A stretch of 64,000 nt of DNA from Cristatella mucedo (lineage: Eukaryota > Bryozoa > Phylactolaemata > Cristatellidae). The stretch is taken from the NCBI GenBank assembly GCA_009760855.2, contig WPIO01000155.1, positions 363,501 to 427,500 of the forward strand, read 5' to 3'. The first letter of the stretch is position 1. Each line of letters starts with the position of its first letter. Below the pieces are notes generated by a model, which worked only from the letters and a program-made list of their open reading frames with translations, had not been told where the DNA came from and made no database searches. A program made the translations under genes and the position numbers. This document shows, piece after piece, positions 1 to 10,664 of this stretch.

Positions 1-1198
1 TTTTTAAATGTGGTCAAGTCAGAGAATGTTCTGACGCAGGTCGGGAGGAGTTCCAGGCTTTGGGAGCATACGAACTAAATGCATGGTCTCCAAAGGATTT
101 AAGGTTTGTACGAGGTATTTGTAGACTGTTGGATTCCGAAAAGCGGGTGGTACGATGCTTGGCCTGATGGGGTAGTATATCTGAGCGATAGGCTGGAGCA
201 AAAGAATAAAGTGACCTAAAAGTGAGCGACAAAACCTTGAAGTCAATCCGTTGCTTGACTGGGAGCCAGTGCAGGTCGGCGAGAAGTGGAGTAACGTGGC
301 AACTGCGACGTTCACGACAGACAAACCTATCTACGGAGTTTTGCACCGGCTGCAATCGCCTGATCGTACATGCCGGTAGGCCAGCGAGCAGTGAGTTGCA
401 GAAGTCGAGACTGGATGTCACGATTGCATGGACCAACTTAGATGTGGTATCCTTCTCTTAACAAGCCCGAATTTTGCCAATGTTATGAAGCTGAAAATAG
501 GCAGATTTGACTGTGGAGCTGATATGGTCGTCTAACGAGAGGTCGCTTTGGAATATGACACCTAAATTTCGAGCTGATTCGACAGGAGATATGCAGACTG
601 TCGCCAATTTTGGCGGCAGCCTTTCCAATTTGTGAATCCCACTGGGTTTGCCCATAACTAGCAAGTTAGTTTTATCATAGTTTAGTTTTAAAAAATGTGC
701 TGCCATCCATGTGCGGATGTCATCAATACATGCAGCAAGTGAGTGTAGAGAATTTGAGGTGCTCGAAGGCTGGGAGGGATCAAAGCAAAGGTACAACTGA
801 GTGTCGTCCGCATAGAAGGGAAAGCCTAGATTTGTGCTTGGCAATCACATCAGCAAGAGGCAGAGTATAAACCGTGAAAAGAACCGGACCTAGCATGAAG
901 CCATAATGTACCCCATACTTCAGAGGTACCTCAGATGATCTTTGTCCATTCACGTCAATACTCTGGAGTCTCCCACTGAGACACGACCTGAACAATTGCC
1001 GAGCAGTGCCAGTGATGCCCAGGCGAGATGAGAGGTGCTCTTGAAGAACTTTGTGATCGATGGTATCAAAAGCTGCCGAAAGATCGAGCAAAACAAGAAG
1101 AGACACTCTACCCATGTCTGCATTCCTAAGTAGGTCGTTGTTCGCCCTAAGCAATGCTGACTCTGTGGAGTGATTAGCTCTAAAGCCAGACTGGAACA
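1..1198 (-). mobile_element. LINE-A copy, truncated, running off the left edge
   Basis: This is the reverse-transcriptase and C-terminal part of a CR1/L2-like LINE on the minus strand. Frames at 14-436, 458-844 and 780-1298 carry the C-terminal motif RSCHVTPLLADLHWLPVKQRI, the YADD box context ([11 protein letters not shown]) and motif A (LLDLSAAFDTIDH). These pieces are in different frames, so the copy is broken by frameshifts. The LINE match stops abruptly near 1198, just after the FRANHSTESALLR motif. The 3' side lies beyond position 1. It belongs to the same subfamily as the copy at 24.2-26.0 kb (PSGIHKLE rather than PSVIQRLE). It is a non-functional relic. Confidence 0.9.
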
Positions 1199-2239
1199 AA
1201 TTTGGCTTGAAAAAAAATGGCAGCCTTCCCACTTCAATGCAACCTGTCGGGTGCGGGGCGCGTCTAGCTCGTCGTCTAGCTTGTCCTCTCCCGTACATGC
1301 GCTGTGAGACACCCGGTCAGGTAAGAAAATCCAGCGAGCCAGTGCAATTTCTTCAAGTGGCCGAGTCGCGACCCATCTGACGAGATTAAATAATACCTGC
1401 ACCATCACCATCAGAGTAAAAGCTTATTTCGTTCCCTTTCAGTGCCACGCCATGTCAAGCCGCGCCACCACACGTCTGTGCCGTTCAGTTTTATAACCAG
1501 TCATTACAATGGTATACAATCACTGAAATGTATCATTGTTAACGCTGTTTCATTTTAGTGAGACTCCTAGTTAAAACGCGATATCCCCGTTCTTAGAGTG
1601 ACAGCCCGACAACACGACATAACAATTAAGATACTTCTCTACACAGGCTTCCAATATCCGTGTTATTAGAGCTTTAAGTCAGAGAGCCGCACATCGCCTC
1701 TTGGTGCTTAGCTGATGCCAGTAGAAATAATTCAGGATAGTAGATATAATTCAGCGGGCTTTAAGCAGAACTGTATCAAAGCCCTTAAGCTAGTCAAAGT
1801 GGCCTAGCTATATCGGCCTTGTTCGTGGATTCGTAGCTAATTACGGTTCAGCTTGCTCTGCTTCTTCTTTCGTTACGTATTTTTGAAAACAAGTCGCTAA
1901 ACAGCTTGAAGAATGCATTAATAAGAAGGGCTCATCAGCGAAGTTTCACTCGCTATTTAAAAGAAAGAATACCATTACAATTGCCTCCTCACAGTAGATA
2001 CTTTTTCTTAGCGCCATCAGAGTCACTGAATCCTTGTCTAGGCACGCAGTGCTGCTCTAAGCAAGCTGTACAGGATGCATGACCCTATGGCTAGCAGCGA
2101 TATGCACAGTGTCAACATGCATAATGTGCTAAATGAAAATAATATGCAAATGATATGCATACTATGCAAAATACTAGTGGTCACATGTGCAAGGTCCGAA
2201 GGCATGATCATGCAAAGACTTTTCCATGTGCTAATGAGA
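1199..2239. other. No gene recognised
   Basis: Unique-looking sequence after the LINE breakpoint. I see no convincing coding exon, RNA gene or tandem repeat. The open frames here are short and have no recognisable motif. Confidence 0.5.
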
Positions 2240-2625
2240 TACTACCAAGGAGGTAACCTCACAGTCTGGTCCTGTTCGACATTTCCGGCAGCTTTCAACG
2301 CAGTCGACCACCAGACGATGCTTCAGCTGCTGAGAACATCGGCAGTTCCAAGCCACGAAGCTCTCACGGTTTGAATGAAACTAGTACGAGTGTATCGAAT
2401 AGGAAATACAGTGGTAGTACGGCTCATCTTGCAGATGCGGCATCTGCAGAGCACCCTCAGAGGGTCAGTTATTGGTCCTATAATGTTTAATAATATTCCT
2501 ATAATCTGTCTACGAAGGGGTTTATCTCTCTTTCGAGGGGTTATTTGGGTGCAGGCTATCTGCGGTCACGTGTCTGTCAGTCACATCCTGCCGTCATTGG
2601 CAGTCCAGCTCTGGTAATCCATTGC
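2240..2625 (+). mobile_element. Very degenerate LINE reverse-transcriptase fragment
   Basis: Two adjacent plus-strand frames resemble decayed LINE RT. The first has FPAAFNAVDHQTMLQLLRTS, which parallels motif A (LSAAFDTIDH...LLERLRTT) of the LINE-B copies. The second has RGSVIGPIMFNNIPI, which parallels the GVPQGSVLGPLLF block. A stop separates the two blocks, and nothing else of the element remains. It is an old fragment, closer to LINE-B than LINE-A. Confidence 0.55.
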
Positions 2626-3641
2626 AGTGATTAATCGCCTGGCGTCTGCCTTACATGAATCTGGGCCTAGTCGTGGGCCCTGTGCCTTCAACTAAATGAT
2701 AAAAGGAGCTCGTCAGAAGAAACTCTACAATTACTGCTGGGATCAGACTTAACTCTTCTAGCTGCGCACGCTTCGCAAGCGACCATTGCCAAGCGCTGGT
2801 AGCTGGGGTTTTCTTTTGAGAACAATCTGCCTTTTAAAGGTTAGCATGAAAGATCGCTACTACATTTAGTCGCCTAATTCAATTCATGACCGGAACTTGG
2901 GCATTTTGCAACGAATGAGCTCGCTGTTTGAGTACCTCGCATGCTCCCTCCAGGCTTGACTCTCTAACTTTCCATTGAGAAGGCCGCCGTGAGAATTCCC
3001 CATACTTCTACAGGTGGTGCAAAATCGGTCCTCTCGGTTTGGTATTTAAATACAAGTGATTTAGTCAGTGCCCTTTATCCTATAGAAGATGATAAGCACC
3101 CTTCTGAAAACACGGACCTGGCTCCTTCACAACGAGTTGCAGTGCAGTAACTGTTTCAGTCTATTAGTACTCGAAGGTCAGGAAGAAAACATTTGTCCTT
3201 TTTGCTTACCCAAAGACCATCAGCGACTATCACCCAGGCTTTTAGTTTGAGGTTCTTGCCTGTGGCTTTCTCAGCTGCTTCTCTCCTGCATCTGACTCAG
3301 ACAGGGCTTTTTATTTCAGACATTTTACAACGTTCCTGATTTTCTGTTACAAGCCTGTATGTCCGAGACTTTTCTCACTGTTCTCGCCTTCGGACACCAA
3401 GCCCTACTAGCATTTCTTGTCCGCTGCAGAGTCCTCTTCCGAAATCCTAGTTCTGGCGAATATCGTATGCGGAAACTAATACAGCCAAGACCCATGTGAA
3501 GCATATCTGCTTGTTGTTCGACCGTAGCGCGTAAGAAAAAACCTGCCTATGGACATCGACACGCTCCTCGATTCAGGCCTCGATTGTGTCCCCCCCATCC
3601 CGATGTGCCAAGGCCTCCTCCACCAGTAGGCGGCGGCGGCA

Positions 3642-3722
<81 letters not shown>

Positions 3723-4014
3723 TCAGCTTCGCCGACTATTGGTAACCACCCTGTGAGATATGATTGCGCGTGTCTCTTAACATTTCGCCATAGTCTTCCA
3801 AATGCATTTCTTGTTGTGGTTGGTGCTTCCAGGGTTAGATAATTTGGCACTTTCAAAAGAAGGCCGACGCCACGAAGTTGCCCGAAGCCCCGCTGGTCTA
3901 GAATTCCGAGCACTGTCTGCTGCCGACTTTCGCGGTACTCTGAATCACTAGCTTAGTGGTAATCAGACTTGCTATAACCCCGACTGCCCAACTTAACGCT
4001 TGTCTTTGGAGTTC
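2626..4014. other. No gene recognised, apart from a GGC tract
   Basis: No exon is supported. The only marked feature is the trinucleotide tract at 3628-3722. A minus-strand frame (3476-3913) reads that tract as polyalanine, but its flanks look like no known protein and no splice context was found. Confidence 0.45.
3628..3722 (+). repeat. (GGC)n trinucleotide repeat with one AGC interruption
   Basis: About 31 GGC units on the plus strand, nearly pure. A single AGC interruption near 3641 is followed by roughly 26 uninterrupted units. In the minus frame it would encode polyalanine (GCC); in the other plus-strand frames it would be polyglycine or polyarginine. Long pure GGC/CGG tracts form hairpins and quadruplexes and are unstable in length. 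No host gene is identified around it. Confidence 0.95.
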
Positions 4015-4165
4015 TTTCTGCCAAGTCTTGGAATGCCAAGTCTAGCTTCTGTAAAAAGAAACAGTTGAATCACAGAAGACGAAAAATGCTCATCTCCAGT
4101 TTGGTTGGTCTACGATCTACCGTCTCCTTAAGAGCTCCCGGGTTATCTCATTACCCAGTGATCGC

Positions 4166-4264
4166 TGTGGCGATCTAGTTGATCGCCACATATCGCTTCT
4201 CTATCAGCCAGACACACTAGATCAGGGAGTCCATCCCTGATGCTGTTACCTAGGTAACAGCATC
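4166..4264. repeat. Three adjacent inverted repeats, including a perfect 26-bp palindrome
   Basis: Three hairpin-forming sequences lie side by side. The first is 4166-4190, with 10-bp arms TGTGGCGATC/GATCGCCACA and a 5-nt loop. The second is 4221-4241, with 8-bp arms ATCAGGGA/TCCCTGAT and a 5-nt loop. The third is 4239-4264, a perfect 26-bp palindrome centred on CCTAGG with no loop. They fall in diverged LINE linker sequence, so part of the pattern may be accidental. Confidence 0.85.
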
Positions 4265-4621
4265 TCTTCTGGGCTCCTGTCTCTCAAGGACAATCGCGAA
4301 AGACTGCTCTCTCTCTCGACTGCTTGCAGCACCTCAACATGTGGATTCGTGGAGGCCACGAGCGATCTCGTCCTGAAATGTAGCTTCCAGTCAAAGAGAA
4401 CTACCAGTCATCATCTGGACACCATTCACACTGTTGTACTTTTACTGTGCAAAGATCTGCTGCTGCCTCGCATAGCCAGCATAATACACATGCCATTAGC
4501 ATTAGGTCCGGTTCGTGCACCTTTCAAAGAGGCTGCTTTTAGGCGACTAATTTAGAGCAACACTAGGCCAAAAGAACTTTAGCAGCTTCCGCCTAGTCTC
4601 CTTTATACCGTCCATATCAAG

Positions 4622-5024
4622 TGTAGTTTGGTTCGCACGTCAGAGAGCCAGCCGATGAACAGCGCCAACAATTTATTCTACTACTCACAGAGCAGAGGGA
4701 GCACGACTTCACTCGCCCCTCGCTCCCACTCTAGTCTCCTCTCCTCGACTTCGGCTGAGCCTTGGCCGACCCCGATGGTGAATCCACCATCTGTTCACCA
4801 GCGGGTTATCGGCCTGGGTCAACGCCTCATTAGAAGTGGACCACAGATGTGCACAGGCCCCTCTCAAGGATGCTCCCACCAGCTTTTGAGGAAAGGAGCG
4901 GTACCAGCCCGCATGCGATCGAACTACCTCAAGGACACTGGAGTTGTGGCAGACCAGTGCTGTGTGGCCAGCGCTACCGTTTTTGTAATTAGCACAGCGA
5001 GCGGCCACTAATGCATGCCCCACA
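4622..5024 (-). mobile_element. LTR-like insertion (possible solo LTR) inside LINE-A
   Basis: A 403-bp segment unrelated to the LINE begins TGT and ends ACA. Read on the minus strand it carries an AATAAA-like signal about 60 bp before its end, followed by a short U5-like stretch, as in an LTR. LINE homology stops at 4621 and resumes at 5025, with about 30 bp of LINE missing and no clear target-site duplication. The missing duplication weakens the LTR call; a deletion at insertion, or an unrelated filler segment, is possible. Confidence 0.4.
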
Positions 5025-5889
5025 TGAACTCGTATATTGTAACTTCCTACATTACCAAGTAAGTTTCAGCATGGTTTGAAGAGCTTATCACCCACAGAGT
5101 CAGCACTGCTTCTGGTGTATAACGACCTGCTTAGGGATTCAGAGTTAAGGTAAAGTTTCTCTGCTTGTTGTGGTCGATCTTTCGGCAGTGTTTTTAACTA
5201 TTCATCCCCCAAGTCCTTCTCAAGCCTTACTCATTTCTCTTAGGCTATACCGACACTGCACTGCACTGGTTCAGACTCTGTCTCAGTGGGAGACTTCAGA
5301 GTATCGACGTGAATAGAAAAAATAGGTGATCAGAGGAACCACTGAAGTATGGGGTGCCGGAGGGCTCTGCCCTTGGAGTGCCCCAGGGGTGCCGCAGGAC
5401 TCCGCCCGGTTGGTCCGCTTCTTTTCGCAGTTTATGCTCTCCCTCGATGTCGATGTGATCGCCAAGCACAATCTAGGCTTTCACTTCTATGTAGTTGACA
5501 TGTAGTTGTACTTCTGCTTTGATCCCTTCCAGCCGACCGAGTCGAATTCTCTCGATTCCCTTGCTGCATGTTGTGCTGACATCTACACATGGATGTTAGC
5601 ACACTTTCTTAACTCGAATGACGATAAAATCAACTTAATAGTTGTGGGTAAACCGATTGTGAATCAGCAATTGGAAAGATTAATGCTCTAAATCGGCTCT
5701 GCTAGCATACCTCCTGTTGCATTGGCTCGAAATATGTCCTGTTTCATAGTGACTAATCATTAGATATTCGCATCAGTTCCGCAGTCCAGTCTGGCTACTT
5801 TCAGAAACATAACAGTGCTGACTCGTCTGAAAGATTCAGTTCATGCAACGAAGCTGGTACGAGGCTATTACCACTGGCTCCGATGACCA

Positions 5890-5979
5890 GAGCTCCGTCC
5901 GACTAGTGTCCTTGAGCTCCGTCTGAATAGTGTCCTAGAGCTCCGTCTGAATAGTGTCCTAGAGCTCCGTTCGACTAGC
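5890..5979 (+). repeat. 24-bp tandem repeat, about 3.8 copies
   Basis: The unit starts GAGCTCCGTC and recurs at 5890, 5914, 5938 and 5962. The second and third units are identical; the first and fourth share CGACTAG in place of TGAATAG. It lies directly after the LINE-A copy. Confidence 0.9.
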
Positions 5980-6715
5980 CAGTGCCGCCTCTCGGTGCTG
6001 CCTTCTTGTCTGCTCTTTCTTTCATGGCATTGTAAGCATATTTACTTTATTAGCATCCTTAAATACCTCCCCGCTCTAGAGAGCGGCCTCGGGCGACTCC
6101 TGTGCGGATCTTTACCTAACTTCTTCGTAATACCTTCGGGTATTCCGTTGATATCTTCGCTGTGGCTTAGCATTAGCTGTCCTCGGATGTGGTACTTATA
6201 CTGAACCTTCTTAGCATAAGGTGTGATTTCGACGTTAATCAATACCTTCCGGTGGGCCTTCTTCGGCGGGTCAGTCATAACCACCGGTATCGTGCGTTAG
6301 CCGTTTCAATCGCTCGGCCATCAAGCCTGCGAAGTATAAGTTTAAAGCGCTTTCTGTTTAGCACGGTGAGTCAAAATGCGACCGGAAGTGCAGTTCATCT
6401 CTTTGGATTAACTTAATGAGCATTAGGCTTTCGCAGAGTCTAGCGACTCGTCACTCGGACTGAGCGTCGCTCGTCGTGCCCTCCTAATCATCCCACTATG
6501 CTAACCCCTCAAATCACTTCGGCTAATCGATAATTGCCCAGCATCTCTAGCCATGTCGTGCAGCCGCTTGCGTAGCGATTAAGCTGAGTAATTTCCGGTT
6601 AGTGTGTAGAGGCGTCCTCGAGTTAAAAGGCTTCGAAGAGCGAGTCGTTAGCACGTGACGTCGAGCTGTTTGCACTCACCCATACGGCTTTCTAATAGCT
6701 TCTGTGCCTGCGGTT
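5980..6715. other. No gene recognised
   Basis: No exon with splice context, RNA gene or transposon match was seen. Short open frames on both strands look random. Confidence 0.45.
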
Positions 6716-7030
6716 TTCTACGGCCAGCCGGTCTGTCTGTTTGTCTGTCTCCTCTCTCTTTCTCTGCTTGTCTGTCTTTCTTTGTCCGTCGGTCTCTCCT
6801 CTCTCTCTCTCTGTCTCTGTCTCTGTCCCATCTCTGTCACCCTCTCTGTCTCTGTCTGTCTTTGTCTGTCTGTCTGTCTCTCTCACTCTCTGTCTTTGTC
6901 TCTCTCGCTCTCTCTGTCTCTCTCTGTCTCTCTCTGTATCTCCGTCTCTCTGTCTCCGTCTGTCTGTCTCTCTGCCGGTTGGTCTATCTCCCCTCTCTAC
7001 CTCCCTCATTCTCTCTCGCTCTCTCTGCGA
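6716..7030. repeat. Imperfect (TC)n/(TCTG)n microsatellite block
   Basis: About 315 bp of pyrimidine-rich simple repeat: mixed CTCT and CTGT units with few purines. The Ser/Leu-rich frames on one strand and Arg/Glu-rich frames on the other are products of the repeat and not genes. Confidence 0.95.
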
Positions 7031-7685
7031 AAAATGTTTACAGCCACCGAGGCTAATTAGCCGCAAAGTAGGCTAGCCCCAGCCTTGCCTAAAGTTGATT
7101 TACAGCCTTGACCTACAGGCTGGGAAGCTGGTCGCCGAGAGTGCTGATTTAACTCTAGCGAAGGTCTTGTACTCTCTCGTCGAAGCGTGTGATGCCTTAG
7201 TGTCAGTTGCAGCTGTTCGGCCAGTTCTTTAAGTTGTCGTTAATCGACACATACGGATAGAAAGCTTCGTGTAAAGTAAGGATGACCATAGTTTGATAGC
7301 TTCACCGAAGACACGCTGATCGTAAGATTTAGCAATGCTGTTATGACAATGACTCGAGAGCGACTAAGATAAAGCAATGTTGTTGACCCGAGAGCAAAAT
7401 TGAGCAAACCTGGGACTGTAAAGATTGTACAAACTGGCTGCCCCACCAAAAACTAGATCTCGGTCTCGAACGAGTCTCAGCAAAGCAGCTTTCGTGGCGG
7501 ACGTGACCTCTGGCTACAGGTTCGCAGACTACGAAGGTAAGATTTTCTTGGCGTCCTGACGACGATTCTTCTGCCGACGCTTGTGTGCTCTAAACGACCA
7601 CTTACTCACAACCGGCCGCTTCCGTATCATCGCAGCGCATCTTCGCACACGCCTATTATTATTAGTGCACAAGTATTTCTGGGTG
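7031..7685. other. No gene recognised
   Basis: No supported exon or repeat. It separates the TC block from the small LINE fragment at 7.7 kb. Confidence 0.45.
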
Positions 7686-7689
7686 CATG

Positions 7690-7785
7690 AGCATCGCAGT
7701 TGCCACATAACATCACTTCTCGCCGACCTTCACTGGCTCCTAGGCAAGCAACTCATCGACCAAGCGACGCTTTGCCATTAATTCG
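7690..7785 (+). mobile_element. LINE-A C-terminal fragment
   Basis: A short plus-strand match to the LINE-A C-terminal motif (HRSCHITSLLADLHWLLGKQ). Homology fades on both sides. It may be the C-terminal remnant of the same decayed element as the RT piece at 8050-8335, but the order is reversed, so the two are better treated as separate scraps. Confidence 0.7.
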
Positions 7786-8049
7786 GCATGGAGTAATATT
7801 AATTGCTATTATGATCAGTGTGAAAGCCAAACGCTCCACTGTAGCCGCATATCGCTTGAGCGTTTGTGAGAGTACTGAGGCGACACTTTTCGTGTCAAGA
7901 GTGGTGGCGGGATAAGTGCATTAAATCGGGATACCACACAGAGACTATGGTCGAAAACTTCTATCAATTGTTGTAGCTGCTTAGCAGAATTAGCTTAGAT
8001 ATTAGCAGATATGTATCCTGCCCAGCGGATATGAGTGCACGGAAAGAGA

Positions 8050-8335
8050 TTCAGTTTTGCTAGTTCCAGTTGTAAAGGTAATCACTCCTCAAGAGTCAGC
8101 ATTGCTACGTGTGTATGACAATGCTCTCAGAAATGCTGATTTCAGTAGAGTATCTCTGTTTTTCTTTACTAGATTTTAGGTTAGTGCTCGATTCTATTGT
8201 TCACTTAGTCCTTCTTAGGCGCCTTTCACCTCGCTTGGGTATCACTAGTACTATTTCGCAATGGTCTGGGTTCTAACTCAGTGGGAGACTCCAGAGCATT
8301 GATGCAAGCGACAAACAGTCATCAGTTCCTAATCT
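8050..8335 (+). mobile_element. LINE-A reverse-transcriptase fragment
   Basis: Plus-strand nucleotide similarity to the LINE-A segment covering FRANHSTESALLRVYND through motif A and SYLSGRLQS. The reading is broken by stops. The segment ends abruptly where the opposite-strand LINE-B copy begins. Confidence 0.7.
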
Positions 8336-8359
8336 TAGATAAGAATCTGACGTGATGCT

Positions 8360-9400
8360 TTGCTGTGAAAGCAGTCTTCTTAACGAAGCTTTCACAATTT
8401 AGGCAGCTGTCGAAGACGACATCTACATTCTGAGCAGATGGTTGTGCAACAGTAGTACCTATTAGAAGGGCAAAACCTTCTAGCTAAGCCACATGCTTAA
8501 GGTGTCCTATGAGTAGCATTTCAATTATATCGTCGTTTAGTTTCAAGAAATTTCCCGACATCCAGAATCGAATGTAGGTAAGGCAGGTATTCAGTTCACC
8601 AGTCGCTGCAGCATATCCTGACCATTGAAATGACAAATACGGCTGGGTATCTTCAGCATAAACGCGATATAGTATTCCATTATCGTGAACCACTTCTCCC
8701 AGAGGTTGAGCACAAATGGAGTACAGCAACGAACCGATGACAAACTCTTGATGGACGCCACCGGTGACTGGTCTGGTGGGTAAGACCTGACCCCACACGA
8801 CACAGATTGAACACGACGAGACAAGTACGATTTAAACAACACAAGTGCCTCGTCAGCCAGACCGATTCGTTGTTCTCAATCGTTCAAGTAGGAAATCGTG
8901 ATCAATTGTGTCGAAGGCCGCTGATAGATCTAGCAGCGCCAGGGAAGTGACATTCCCATCGTCGTTGCTGCATAGGATGTGATTGATTCCACGGAGGAGA
9001 GCAGTTTCAGTGGAGTGCTTCTGCTTAAACCACGATTGAAATTTTTCTGACGTCAATGTTTTCACATCTTGCCAATAGCAGCTTGGCGAGAAACTGGGCG
9101 ATAGTTTGCAGGACCTCTGTATCAAATCCAGCCTTTTTAGGTATCGTTCTAACGATTGCCGATTTGAAGGACTTGGGTACGATTCCTTTTTCCAAAGACG
9201 AAGTAAAAATCTCGGTTATGGCTTCGCTTAGTTGGTCTGCCTGTGAAGACTACAACGATGAATGTCTAGGGTCTTTAGGAGACGAACACTTTTTACTAGA
9301 CTTTATTAAGGTAGCCACATCGCATGTAGAAACCTCGGAGAATCTTTTGAGGAAGGTCACAGGTTGGTATTCAGAAATCGCTTTAGTCTGAGGGTGCTTT
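8360..9400 (-). mobile_element. LINE-B copy: reverse-transcriptase region, broken
   Basis: A minus-strand fragment of the second CR1/L2-like LINE. Translated pieces in order are: a pre-RT segment (LEKGIVPKSFKSAIVRTIPKK) near 9100-9230; KHSTETALLRGINHIL and motif A LALLDLSAAFDTIDHDFL at 8853-9125; and motif C as YAEDTQPYLSF at 8484-8798. In most relatives motif C is [11 protein letters not shown], so this copy has YAED, losing one of the paired catalytic aspartates. Frameshifts separate the pieces and the QGSVLGP block is scrambled. It is a dead copy. Confidence 0.85.
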
Positions 9401-9796
9401 ACGAAGGCGCGAACGCACGTAATATTTACCAGTGAATAAGACTGGAAACTTTTCGGCCGAGTCGTTTATCGGTCGGCGCTTCTCCCCTTGCTAATAGTAA
9501 CTAGATAATCGAGAAATAGAGAATATAGAAATAAGGAAACTGAGTACAATGCATTTCTACGCATTTGAAATATACTGCAAAGTAACCACGTGACTATATG
9601 TAAATTAGCTTGCAATAGCAAGCACAATATTAGCAAACATAGGAGCACAAAGGATATCTAGCTAGGAAGGATTAGAGGCGGTGAAGAATCGGTGGTTTGT
9701 TAGCTTGTATAGCTAACATTTTCTTTGAGGAATAAGCTAGCGGTTTCTATTTATGAAATGAATTCTTCTGTTACCGCAGAGTCCATGTGAATAAAA
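9401..9796. other. No gene recognised
   Basis: AT-rich spacer between a LINE-B relic and a SINE. No exon, RNA gene or tandem repeat seen. Confidence 0.45.
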
Positions 9797-9936
9797 AATG
9801 TAGTTCATTTGTATAGCGCCCCAAGAGAACTTAAATCTCTATTCAGGCACTTCACATATGCCTCGGAGGCTCGAGCCCACGACCTCAGCCAGACCTTGGT
9901 CGGCGCGAGCACCTTAACCACTGGACCAAACCCGTG
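9797..9936 (-). mobile_element. SINE-1 copy, nearly complete
   Basis: Read on the minus strand, the head has an A box close to TGGTCCAGTGG and a B box region GGGCTCGAGCC, the layout of a Pol III type-2 promoter from a tRNA. The tail contains the paired elements AGTGCC/GGCGCT around an inner AGAGAT...GTTCTCT stem and ends in an AT-rich stretch. This is the best-preserved SINE-1 head in the window. The tail resembles the LINE-A 3' end. Confidence 0.8.
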
Positions 9937-10098
9937 AATGACTGTTATGTCAACAGATATATGTAAATATAAATATACACATATAAATCAAGTCAACTTT
10001 ATTGTTGAAGATGAAGGCGGTAGTTATATATCCACCACCTCGCGGTTACTCTTTTCAGACATCAGTGAAATTTTTCCATTGTTGAATGCAGATCGCAT

Positions 10099-10197
10099 CG
10101 AGGGCACGTCGAAGCGATACTCTTTCTCCTTCGAGGGCACGTCGAAGCGATACTCTTTCTCCTTCGAGGGCACGTCGAAGCGATACTCTTTCTCCTT
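10099..10197 (+). repeat. 33-bp tandem repeat, three identical copies
   Basis: Units at 10099-10131, 10132-10164 and 10165-10197 are identical, then decay into a partial fourth. A plus-strand frame (9938-10249) reads them as an 11-residue repeat EGTSKRYSFSF; the minus frame reads RRRKSIASTCP. Because 33 is divisible by three, either frame stays open. There is no start or splice context good enough to call a gene. Just downstream (10311-10375) a short motif around TATACACGCAGT recurs imperfectly. Confidence 0.9.
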
Positions 10198-10664
10198 CGA
10201 GTCTTCAAAGAGGCCATCACTTTCCTTGGGCGAATCATTAAAAGAATGAAGCAGAATTCCTGTCGAAAATCAAAAGAGGCGCGAAGTCGTTTGCTCGATG
10301 ATCGATGTAGATGTATACACGCAGTATATGTATACACGCAGTGTATGTATCGATGTAGATGCATACACGAAGTATAAATGCGATTGCAGCTAACGCACCC
10401 TTACCATGCAACCAACTGGGCTCGACTCTTTCGGAATTCAGGTCGCCCTTGAATGGCTTGCCAACAGTCCTGCTGACAACCGCGTCCACATCAATCTGTC
10501 TGTCAGGTCTAAAACACAAGCCCATGCTCTGGTTATGCTCAGAAGCTTAGCACTAACGTGGCTGGAGAGAACACATAATGATAAGAAAGTTTACTCAGTA
10601 GTTCGGCCGTACTTACGTCACAGCGTCTCCCACAAGAGCCTGGTTTTGCAATTCCTGCAATAAT

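Larger units (their letters stand above)
4015..5830 (+). mobile_element. LINE-A copy, degenerate, with internal insertion
   Basis: The plus-strand LINE-A relic runs from the linker between endonuclease and RT through RT motifs. Near 4040-4075 it matches the linker segment also seen at 22.1 kb. At 4349-4620 it matches the segment before RT (LLCKDLLLPRIASIIHMPLALGPVRAPFKEA, in two halves: LLCKDLLLPRIASII and HMPLALGPVRAPFKEA). It resumes at 5025 and carries decayed motif A and the segment around 5506-5691. Stops and frameshifts are frequent. About 30 bp of LINE sequence is missing where a 403-bp foreign segment (4622-5024) sits. Confidence 0.8.

Noticed and set aside
3476-3913. Polyalanine protein on the minus strand
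   Set aside because: The flanks show no known domain, splice sites or start context; more likely a GGC tract in noncoding DNA.
6655-7076. Long Ser/Leu-rich and Arg/Glu-rich frames over the TC block
   Set aside because: They are translations of a microsatellite, open in several frames at once.
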